Below are positions 50,901 through 58,182 of a DNA stretch of 64,000 bases, one piece after another. A model generated the notes under the pieces. The model did not search any database, was not told the DNA's origin, and worked only from the letters and a program-made list of their open reading frames with translations. Origin of the DNA: Pseudoalteromonas sp. NC201 (lineage in GTDB: Bacteria; Pseudomonadota; Gammaproteobacteria; Enterobacterales; Alteromonadaceae); the NCBI RefSeq assembly GCF_002850255.1, contig NZ_CP022522.1:1120097-1184096 (forward strand). Direction: 5' to 3'. Within the stretch, counting starts at the first letter, position 1, and each line of letters opens with the position of its first letter. The position numbers were made by a program, and so were the translations under genes.

Positions 50901-52121
50901 AACAAGCAGCGTATGTTGGCCATGCTCGCTGGTGATGGTTAAGCGTTCTGGCGTTCTTGCTCGAACATACAAGGTAATTGCATTATCAATTCTCAGTATG
51001 TTCTCAAGATGATACTTCAGTGGCTGAGGCGATGTAATGTAATTGACTCGCTGAGCGCTTGAAGTGAGCAGCACTTGCCCAGCGGCGCTGCGGCTGCCCA
51101 GTGTTACTCCACTTATCGCAACATGATGAGTGAGCGGTTGAGGGGAGCTTGGCGTTAAAAAATACACCGTAGAGGCAATATCGTTAAGCATTTGCTTACG
51201 TTTGACCGCTAACGCCGTGTCAGAAGCGTTAAAAGTGAGTGGAGAAGTATCACCATTCATGTAAAGGGCGCTGAGCTGCTCGTTCAGCTGTTTATTCCAA
51301 TACGGACTAAATAGCGACTCTTGCTGCTTTATTCCTGCATTATCGTCGTAAATACCACGGTGCATTTGTAGTAAGTTAAGGTAGGCAGGCACCGATGTTG
51401 TGATAGTGAGATAACTACCTTGCGGGACAGCAATATAATCTTGGTTAGACAAGCCGACTTTAGGCTCAAGGTACTCATCCGCTTGGATGTCTGATATTGC
51501 AATGGTGCTTATAACCTCACCGTTGACTTTAATTGTGACAGTACCATTTTGCGCAATCGCGTGTAGATCTTTTCGAACTTCTAGTTTGAGCTTTTTGGCG
51601 TGCTCAAAGAACAAGCTTGTCATTTGTGTAGGTTGTAGGTGAAACCAGCGCTCTGTATCTTGCGCTAATTGCAGTGTTTGGTCGTCAAGCCCTGGCAGTC
51701 TAAGTGCGCTTCGATACGGATCTCTGTGGCTATGCATGCTGCCTTGCCAAAGCGCGAGAGATTGAGCGTTATCACCGGTGTAAGCAACCTGAATTAAGCG
51801 GTTTTGTGCTATTGCACTCAGTTGGCAGCGGGATTGAATACATAACCAATCGGATGTTGGAATGGCACGTCGTAGTTCTGGGGTTTGCCCCGCAAAAAAT
51901 TCGAATGTGTCGAGGGCACTTGGCGTTGTGACTAACCACGCGTGACTTGGCAAAAACAGCCACGCTTTTTGCTGCGGTGCAAAGTGCTTGTTAGCATTGG
52001 CTTGGATAAATTGCATACGTGACAGATCAATCCATTGGGCAGCCGTTTGTATCCCTACCTCATTGGCTCGGGATATCGTTGCAAACAGCAGTAGTGTCAT
52101 TATAAAAGTGATTGCACGCAT
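47898..52121 (-). CDS. Large periplasmic/outer-membrane protein with C-terminal beta-barrel (candidate exporter)
   Basis: 1407 aa with a signal peptide (MRAITFIMTLLLFATISRA). Residues 20 to about 500 are mixed beta. About 530-690 is helical and TPR-like (SEQVALMAWQLNITILTQLE, EYIQASLLCAAHETDITQYQ). About 690-1150 is beta again. The last about 260 residues alternate aromatic strands and turns as in an outer-membrane barrel (NNWYRIDTFYTMDNHHQDTF, SNWFAEARVRNRW, GWQAHAGLRYQPWVDSYFSS, HQVGLQVRLGN). Helical repeats plus a barrel recall PgaA- and BcsC-type exopolysaccharide exporters, though I see no sequence link. Here it would be the outer-membrane exit for the polymer. It overlaps its neighbours by 22 and 11 bases. 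Confidence 0.75.
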   Translation of the reverse strand: MRAITFIMTLLLFATISRANEVGIQTAAQWIDLSRMQFIQANANKHFAPQQKAWLFLPSHAWLVTTPSALDTFEFFAGQTPELRRAIPTSDWLCIQSRCQLSAIAQNRLIQVAYTGDNAQSLALWQGSMHSHRDPYRSALRLPGLDDQTLQLAQDTERWFHLQPTQMTSLFFEHAKKLKLEVRKDLHAIAQNGTVTIKVNGEVISTIAISDIQADEYLEPKVGLSNQDYIAVPQGSYLTITTSVPAYLNLLQMHRGIYDDNAGIKQQESLFSPYWNKQLNEQLSALYMNGDTSPLTFNASDTALAVKRKQMLNDIASTVYFLTPSSPQPLTHHVAISGVTLGSRSAAGQVLLTSSAQRVNYITSPQPLKYHLENILRIDNAITLYVRARTPERLTITSEHGQHTLLVAPSSHFQRLTLHMNPASKVVMIEGAKQALDIAVAINRLQPFPDFLTMTQEALGQGSLVQGLLARSKQNRADTYYLSLSGLSAPELSVKTDSHGQFTATKVLAELQIVAKTKPLMALAKLKPYLSGHSEQVALMAWQLNITILTQLERSGNAEVLLKSLLKSTAQSLREYAANELLTRYLAQNEYIQASLLCAAHETDITQYQCDDILLTYLLDSGLQQEALWTSQQMALTPKQAEQVAAIQTNELTQPQYSLNHYDLQAVESLDNQTELYPLGSGKPIKLVAKTPLTVKLSARAAYQGQEYKNTQWLLYEHNAKTRILPIFSDIAANLQLQPQATRLSVASQQYIQLAANESLTLFSSNELFVEIRVQPETANTPAFADKSAHLVSSTDANIADELSAKEIAINALYQLSQQTLSNESYNRVLQRLHPSLSDDAVLTDLYARLMRYGQWLAAEQYTSYVGTQKVKVDTLAAQSVGDQITAHLTENQPSGLPLRANEILTIDFSEYQQVQVRVKFAYSAAKQIVAPPANVELVGPSQGDVISLQPTQPLYYGIKQVETRQGLLQLRWLNPLSGQSVSVRPQYFGQGQWHDIPLDTRQIFYRSDETTPITAKLTRDSLIKIETFANGIRNEATYFHPAGQVSLTGQQQQTLARMSIWALSPTLHRVNLVPEVPMFLKAKQQLTPTNAEPKFQQARIETDESRTGVEGFLNIDSDDIVQTTEPSPSRTTLDLGLSLRVKDENNWYRIDTFYTMDNHHQDTFSINGQYDWLSQQSNWFAEARVRNRWQDATAISETHLSSSISTKFGQIHRYNSGFRSIWWWQPFYTYTSISKDEFIADEQIGPDMYTFYRNNHKHGWQAHAGLRYQPWVDSYFSSGVTLTSNQDWQTLDNALFSFDWYQFYQGHIFHAGLTSSYVFADQNRPNPTWQYLTQLGWQTGFDFSHNTAGWLGVTWTQDWFNNTHQVGLQVRLGNLQQTAFAPYAHDEIIFESLQLSHLLEQDLHER

Positions 52122-52852
52122 TTAGTAAACTGCTCTAGTTGTTGATTGTTATTAATTAATTGCTTTCTTGTTTGATAGCTTAGCTCAATATGGATAAAGC
52201 TATATTCAGGAAGCGCAAGCTGATGCATGATATTTTGCGTCCCGCCAAGTTCTTGCACTTCTTGAGGGTAAATCAGCGCCCGATAACCTTGCTTAACAAG
52301 ACAAGACTTCAACTTCCATAGTGTGTCGTCATTTGTTTTGCCTTGGCTTAAAATTATTTCGCTTAGTTTACCGGCGTCGGTTTTTCGCTTCTTCTGACTA
52401 AACCCATGTATTTGGAACACTTTTGCTATTGGGTGTAAAGATGTAAAAGCTATGATAGCTGACGCGTGAATATTGTGAGGTTGCTTGGCGTAATCATAGG
52501 TTTTACCAGTGTCATTGTTATCGTATCTGTGTTTTGTGTTGTTCAGTAACACTTGGCAACTGTGCTGGAAAATGTGCTCACCAATGGTCAGCGTATGTTT
52601 ATCATGAAAGCGATGTGGAACAGACACCACGCAAGGCCGATGCGTTGGCGCATACGTGACTTCGCCGTGCGCGTCACTTTGAGGCTTTGGCGTCAGTGTA
52701 AATTGCTCTGCTTGGTGCGTAAATTGCCAGCCATCGAGCGCTACAGGTTGGTTAAACCATTGCGCCATCTTGCTGCTGTCGGGAATCGCAGCGTTAACAT
52801 TCAATGACAGGCACAATGTAATGTAAAGTGCGTAGCGACTAAGGTGTCTCAT
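52100..52852 (-). CDS. Secreted candidate metallohydrolase (poly-gamma-glutamate hydrolase-like)
   Basis: 250 aa with a signal peptide (1-21, ending NVNAA). The key segments are CVVSVPHRFHDKHTLTIGEH (H80, with H83/D84), KVFQIHGFSQKKRKTDAG (H149), and FIHIELSYQTRKQLINN (E223, then R229). A H...H...E set with a late Arg resembles zinc carboxypeptidase/N-formylglutamate-amidohydrolase-like folds, which include phage-type poly-gamma-glutamate hydrolases. The match is to the pattern, not a clear family hit. In a PGA-type operon it would trim or release the polymer in the periplasm. It overlaps both neighbours (14 and 22 bases). Confidence 0.65.
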   Translation of the reverse strand: MRHLSRYALYITLCLSLNVNAAIPDSSKMAQWFNQPVALDGWQFTHQAEQFTLTPKPQSDAHGEVTYAPTHRPCVVSVPHRFHDKHTLTIGEHIFQHSCQVLLNNTKHRYDNNDTGKTYDYAKQPHNIHASAIIAFTSLHPIAKVFQIHGFSQKKRKTDAGKLSEIILSQGKTNDDTLWKLKSCLVKQGYRALIYPQEVQELGGTQNIMHQLALPEYSFIHIELSYQTRKQLINNNQQLEQFTKCVQSLL

Positions 52853-55091
52853 CTTGCCACCAGTTTAATGTTGCATCAGGCTGTTCATTTTCCTCTAGTA
52901 CACTTATCCAAACATCATGTGAAAAGCGAAGCGTCATGGTTTTAGGCGATGTTAAGTCTTGAAACAGCGGCAAAGTAATACTTGGGTACTCGTACAGCTC
53001 CGCGTGATTAGGGTTAAAAAACATCCTCGTTTGTGCTGGGTTTAGATGTAGTACAAAGTGTTTAGTTAAAATGGTGTATTCATCGCTTGGGGTGATTACC
53101 TTAGTGCTATCCAGAGCGGTTGCTACCGTAATTTCATCTTCAGGGTCGGCACTAAACACTTTGACGACCAAAGCGTTAGGTTGCAAGTTATCCTCGCTAA
53201 CAGCAACAGTGAGTGGCGTTGCTTTCGCTACTTTGTACAGGCGGATCTTCCGCACGGTTCTTGGGATCCCTTGATTGATGAAAAGTGCTTGGGTATTAGC
53301 TAACTCCTCTATTTGTAAGCTGTTTAGCGGAACTTCAAATAGTGTTGGTTTACGCTTTTGCTTCACAATCACACTGCTTGGGTAGCTTGTTGCTTCACCG
53401 AGCTTAAAGAGCGCAGATTTGGCTACCTGACGATATTCAAACTCCATTTGCGGTACTGAGTTATCAAAGTAAGCTTGCTCAATGGGCACCAACGCGATAT
53501 CCGAGACAGCTAAAAGCTGCTCTAAGTCTTTGGAGCGGTATTGAGGCAGCAACTCAGGTACTTCTGGTGGTGCTTCAAATAAGCGCACCGATGCTATCTG
53601 CTTTTGTGTGTGAAAGAGGTAATGGTTGTCGGCCTTTTGGCTAAACCATGCGTCAATACCTTGATAAATTGGACTTTCAGGGTCACACACTGGGTAGCAA
53701 CGATGGCTCAGGTAATTAAATGTTGGGCTGCGGGCTTGCAGCTTCACCATCGCATCTTCGGCTTCAATTTTGATTTGATTAACGTTATCTGGTATTGCCA
53801 AATAACGCTTCTCTGCGGTTGGTAAGGTTTGTCGCTCCGTGGTTTCAGTTATCAGTCTATCGAACAAAGCTTGCTCCGCCGTTGCGGTAAAAACGTAGTC
53901 CTTGATCCGCTCACTGTTGTTATAGAGGCTCACAGAGAGAGTGCTGCCCATGGGCGCGCGCCACTCTAAAGCGACATCGCTTTTAGGAGAGACTTGATAG
54001 TAAACCGGCGTTTGCGCGTTGAGCATATAATAATAACTATGCAGCGGGACTATAGGGTCGACGCCATTGCTAAATACCCGAATGCTGGTGGGGGCGTTTG
54101 CGCTAATGGTAACAAGGCCTGTAGGTAAGTTGCTCAGTCTAGATTGGGTAGTGGCTAGCATCTCAGGAGTTAGTCGCTTAGGCGCGCTGAGTTGGCGTAA
54201 ATCATGCCAAACAAAAGTAAGATTTGCATTTTCGGGATGGCTTAATAAATATTCAGTGTGTTCATAGACACGAAAACTGGCGCTTAGCTGCTCCGAAATC
54301 AACAAACTGTCTAAGTCTAGCTGGGTCGAAAAATCATGATTAAGCACATTGTAGGGGAGTGACTCATATAACAAGTCAGCACGAAAGTCGATGTTAGGCA
54401 CGCCCTGTGGCGCTAGCTTTTGCCAATCTAACATGACCGAATTGTATTTTTCTTCGTTGGTTAAGGCGTTTTCACCTATGGTGTGGTAATTCGTCATGCG
54501 TTCACGCCACTCAGTTGGCCTTTTCAGCCATGCTTTGGCAGGGTCGATAATACTGTTACTGGTTTGGGCATGGACGCGTACTACCACGCCTTTAAGCTGA
54601 GCATTTTCTGGTATTAGCTTTAACGTGATGGTTGCAGCCTGTTGTAACTCTTCACGATTTAAATAAAAGGATTGTCCAGACGCCACGGCCAACGCTTCAC
54701 GGTTTTCAATGATCTGTTTTACTTGTTGCTGAAAGTCGTTCGAGGCGGCTTTAGCTGCATGGTGATAAGTACCGCGATAAATAATCGCTCCTTTTGCATC
54801 AAGTAACTGATATTCAATAGCATAGTTGACGGGCTGATCATCCAGTGGTTGCGATTCGAATATCCCATTGGACAACACCCGAACAGACATGGTCCGAGAC
54901 GGAGAAAAGGAAAACTTCAGTGCACTGTCGGTTTTTAGCCAATGAACATTGGAGCGAATATTAAACAAGGTCGAGGTATTTGAAGGCTCCGCCGATTTTA
55001 CCCACACAAATAAAGTGACGGCGAACCAAACAAAAAGTAGCAGCAAAGCCGTAAAAATAGCAAATCGTAATACCTGCTTAATCCAGTACAT
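52839..55091 (-). CDS. Membrane-anchored periplasmic protein of unknown function in the pgs-like operon
   Basis: 750 aa from the ATG at 55091, preceded by GAGGGG 4 bases before. One N-terminal helix (about 8-30, FAIFTALLLLFVWFAVTLFV) leaves about 720 residues in the periplasm. They are mostly beta, with TPR-free stretches such as SALKFSFSPSRTMSVRVLSN, and a Cys pair in YLSHRCYPVCDPESPIYQGI. The C-terminus is acidic. I know no family. Its place between the PgsC-like protein and the hydrolase, with 14-base overlaps, makes it part of the same machine, perhaps linking the inner-membrane synthase to the barrel protein (inference). Confidence 0.75.
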   Translation of the reverse strand: MYWIKQVLRFAIFTALLLLFVWFAVTLFVWVKSAEPSNTSTLFNIRSNVHWLKTDSALKFSFSPSRTMSVRVLSNGIFESQPLDDQPVNYAIEYQLLDAKGAIIYRGTYHHAAKAASNDFQQQVKQIIENREALAVASGQSFYLNREELQQAATITLKLIPENAQLKGVVVRVHAQTSNSIIDPAKAWLKRPTEWRERMTNYHTIGENALTNEEKYNSVMLDWQKLAPQGVPNIDFRADLLYESLPYNVLNHDFSTQLDLDSLLISEQLSASFRVYEHTEYLLSHPENANLTFVWHDLRQLSAPKRLTPEMLATTQSRLSNLPTGLVTISANAPTSIRVFSNGVDPIVPLHSYYYMLNAQTPVYYQVSPKSDVALEWRAPMGSTLSVSLYNNSERIKDYVFTATAEQALFDRLITETTERQTLPTAEKRYLAIPDNVNQIKIEAEDAMVKLQARSPTFNYLSHRCYPVCDPESPIYQGIDAWFSQKADNHYLFHTQKQIASVRLFEAPPEVPELLPQYRSKDLEQLLAVSDIALVPIEQAYFDNSVPQMEFEYRQVAKSALFKLGEATSYPSSVIVKQKRKPTLFEVPLNSLQIEELANTQALFINQGIPRTVRKIRLYKVAKATPLTVAVSEDNLQPNALVVKVFSADPEDEITVATALDSTKVITPSDEYTILTKHFVLHLNPAQTRMFFNPNHAELYEYPSITLPLFQDLTSPKTMTLRFSHDVWISVLEENEQPDATLNWWQDETP

Positions 55092-58000
55092 AACGCCCCT
55101 CATGAACCGCTTTTGCATAAGTGGCTAAATCAATAATGCGATTTCTTCTTGGTAAGTATAGCGCGAGCAGTGCGTTGTCACGGGTAAACATTAATCCCAG
55201 CTCACCATTTCTATGCGTGCTAAAGGCGCTTATTTTACATTGGCTTTCAAATTGACAAAGTGCTTGGAGCACCGGTAAATGTTGGGTGGTGGCATAACGC
55301 CCAGTGGCCACATTAAGTGCGTCAATAAATTGTGCACTGGCCTCATGCCAATCATTTGGAGAGAGGGCAAGCAAATCGATTATTTTGAGTTTAGGTGTGT
55401 GTGCAACGGCTAAAAGGCGTTGCAATAAAGCATCGTTGGTAATGGCAAAGTGCGATTTAAAATCTGATGCCAACCACAGTGCTGCTAACTCACTTTTTGG
55501 CGCGAACAGCTGATACCCCGACTGCGGTGTGGTACCGAGTTCTAATCCTCTGGTTGCTTGTTGTCCTGAAACGGTTTGAGTATTAACACCAAGATCAGCT
55601 AGCACCCTTTGAAGTTTAGCAATAGTGTCATTATGAATAGGGTTAGGCGTTGTGAATTGGTATGCAAGCGCTGAAGGTCTGATGCTTGCTGGCGCGCTAT
55701 GACTGCGGATCTGTAAATTAAGTAAGGGGTTATCATAAAAGTAGCGCTGTGCACTTTGATACACCACATTAAATAATGACCGCACGTTGTCGGCTGCCAT
55801 TACATTTGCATCTATGCTGGTATACGGATGAGCACCAGCGATTGCCAGTAACTTTGCATGGGTGGCCGTAAACAACTGCCCAGAGAACTCCAAGGTGTTA
55901 CTTTCAAAGAGTGGTCTAGGCACCGCAATGGTGAGGGATGGTTTAGCCAGCAAGGCAATAAAGTACACCCCTTGACCCAAATTATAGGCAGATTTGGTAT
56001 CTAAAGGAGAAATTGCAACGAATTGCCCTTGGTTATTTTCAACTAAAGTTAATTGATACTGTAATAGGTTTGCTACGCGATTTATCTGGCTCAACCTTAC
56101 CTCAAGCGTTTCCGGCGTTGTTACTATCTCGAGGTTTTGGGTGATGGCAAATAGCGGCCTTAACACTTCATATTCCCACAGTGCAGCACTGGTATCGCTC
56201 AGTGCGCTAAATGCACCGCTACCCTTGGCGCTAATGTGACTAGAAAATGCTTCAATAAGTGCCTGTATGCTCTCATCACTTGTGCTTATTCTATCTATGT
56301 CTTTGTCGATACGTTGCAGGCCATATGCGCTTAGCAACGACGAATAGCTATCCGAGTTTAAATACGCCTCAATCATCTGGCCATGGAACTGGTTGTAAGG
56401 TAAAGGTGCATTTGCCGCGAGACCAAAGTGTGCATCGTTGATGTTAAACAAGGTAGCAAGTTCAGATTGTTGTACTGAGCTTGGCACACTGTTAAATATC
56501 CACATCTGTGCGTCTTCTTTTAAACTGTGTTGGTGCATCAACTGGCTTACTTGCCGATTAATTTCTCTGAGTTGGACGACCTCTGGAATATCCATCGCCA
56601 TAAAAAAGTCACTATAGAACTCGCTTTGTTTACCGTTCTTATCGCCACTTTGGTTAGGTCGCGCATTGCCAAACGCCATTGCCTGGCTTTGCCAATAGGA
56701 AAACAATATCCCACCCGCCTCACTGGCAAGCCGCTCTGCAGTGGGGTAGGGGACGCTGATGATATGGGCTTTTTGAGCAGTTAAATTAATGATAAACAGA
56801 CCGCGCTTGTGATCTTGTTGATTGTCTTTTATTACTAAAAATTGTGTTGTACGTTGCAAAGAAAAGTCGGCTTGACGCAGTAAGGTGGCGGCCTCGACAT
56901 AGTGTGACTCACTATCCTGCTTAAGCAACCTAATTGCTTGTTTAAAGTGGCTACGTTGCTGCTCGGTCACATATTGACTGACATTAACGTTAGCCGCATT
57001 TTGAGTATACAGCTGGCTCTTGTAATTACTGATCACTTGGCCGAGCGTTAAATCGCTGGCTGTTTCATTTATCGCTAATGTATTACTTTGTACGAATAGG
57101 CTTGGAATAACCATAATTGCAAAACCGATACAGATGGCGATAAAGCCACCAACAATTGAAGTTTGAAAAGTTGCACGGATCACAAGGCCTAGCGCATTTT
57201 TTTGGTAAATTTTAAGGGCGAGTAAGGTCGATAGCATGTAGCCAAAAGCAAAGGTATCGGTCACTTTTAAGGTTGGGAAGTAACCGACGACGACGTAGTT
57301 TAAAATCAGTTTGTAGACAAAGCCGATATTAAAAAACAGCAGCATGAGTCGCGCGCCTTCGATATTGGCGTGTTTTAAACGGGTAAAGTTTAAGACTACA
57401 TATCCAAAGACCAAAATAATCGCTGTTTCTACGAATGATGTGAGCAGCTTAGTGGGTTGCATCAGTTGTAGTGCTAGCAGCGCTGGCAGCATAATGCCAT
57501 TGAATTCCCAGCCGTACTTTAAATTAGCCCTTGATGCGATAAAAGCGGTGATCACCAAGATAATATAAGCTTTAGGGGCTGCAATAATTGAGGCTGCAAC
57601 AGCTTCGTACATGACGGCAAGATTGGCAATGCTAAAGTTGGTAAACGCCATCAATCCAAAACGAATGATGATATAGGTAACAACCAACTGAATAGCGGTG
57701 ACTTTTATGCCATATTTAAAGCCACCATTCCACATTACATTGGCGGTCAAGGCGATGATAATCAGCCCGAGGCTATACAGCTGTGCGGCGTAATCAAAAG
57801 TGATGTCCCATTGTGTTAAGTACGCGGCGACCAGCGGCCAAAACAGCACATCCATGGTAACTCGAACAATAATGCTTAACAAAACGATGGCAAAAAATCG
57901 GTCACGGCCAAACATTTCTGCATAGCCCAGTCGCTCAACAAGTGTTTTGGCAAAAAACCGCATTAAGCTATAAACAACAATGGCCTCAACAATGATCACC

Positions 58001-58182
58001 CAAGCCGATGTTGGGCTCACGATAAATAAAGGGACTAGGTAACCTGGCACCACTAAACCAGTTAACGGGAAACCAAACCTTAGATTGAAAAATGCGACAA
58101 CCGCGATGCCTATCCAAACACACGTGATAACGGATTGCCCAAGTCCGCCCGCGCTTGGGAATAGCGTCAGCGTCCAGTCCAT
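55078..58182 (-). CDS. pgsC: PgsC-like protein: two PgsC modules fused to a large periplasmic domain
   Basis: 1034 aa versus about 150 aa for Bacillus PgsC. The first about 365 residues are membrane helices and contain two copies of the PgsC pattern. Module 1 (about 1-175): NLRFGFPLTGLVVPGYLVPL, then EMFGRDRFFAIVLLSIIVRV. Module 2 (about 205-360): NLKYGWEFNGIMLPALLALQ, then EGARLMLLFFNIGFVYKLIL. In both, the [RK][FY]G-[FW].[LF][TN]G.h.P motif is aligned. The remaining about 670 residues are a soluble domain in the periplasm with no known family. PgsC is the membrane partner of PgsB for synthesis or transport. The start follows directly on the stop of the upstream gene (TAGATG), with GAGGA upstream. 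Confidence 0.87.
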   Translation of the reverse strand: MDWTLTLFPSAGGLGQSVITCVWIGIAVVAFFNLRFGFPLTGLVVPGYLVPLFIVSPTSAWVIIVEAIVVYSLMRFFAKTLVERLGYAEMFGRDRFFAIVLLSIIVRVTMDVLFWPLVAAYLTQWDITFDYAAQLYSLGLIIIALTANVMWNGGFKYGIKVTAIQLVVTYIIIRFGLMAFTNFSIANLAVMYEAVAASIIAAPKAYIILVITAFIASRANLKYGWEFNGIMLPALLALQLMQPTKLLTSFVETAIILVFGYVVLNFTRLKHANIEGARLMLLFFNIGFVYKLILNYVVVGYFPTLKVTDTFAFGYMLSTLLALKIYQKNALGLVIRATFQTSIVGGFIAICIGFAIMVIPSLFVQSNTLAINETASDLTLGQVISNYKSQLYTQNAANVNVSQYVTEQQRSHFKQAIRLLKQDSESHYVEAATLLRQADFSLQRTTQFLVIKDNQQDHKRGLFIINLTAQKAHIISVPYPTAERLASEAGGILFSYWQSQAMAFGNARPNQSGDKNGKQSEFYSDFFMAMDIPEVVQLREINRQVSQLMHQHSLKEDAQMWIFNSVPSSVQQSELATLFNINDAHFGLAANAPLPYNQFHGQMIEAYLNSDSYSSLLSAYGLQRIDKDIDRISTSDESIQALIEAFSSHISAKGSGAFSALSDTSAALWEYEVLRPLFAITQNLEIVTTPETLEVRLSQINRVANLLQYQLTLVENNQGQFVAISPLDTKSAYNLGQGVYFIALLAKPSLTIAVPRPLFESNTLEFSGQLFTATHAKLLAIAGAHPYTSIDANVMAADNVRSLFNVVYQSAQRYFYDNPLLNLQIRSHSAPASIRPSALAYQFTTPNPIHNDTIAKLQRVLADLGVNTQTVSGQQATRGLELGTTPQSGYQLFAPKSELAALWLASDFKSHFAITNDALLQRLLAVAHTPKLKIIDLLALSPNDWHEASAQFIDALNVATGRYATTQHLPVLQALCQFESQCKISAFSTHRNGELGLMFTRDNALLALYLPRRNRIIDLATYAKAVHEGRYVLD

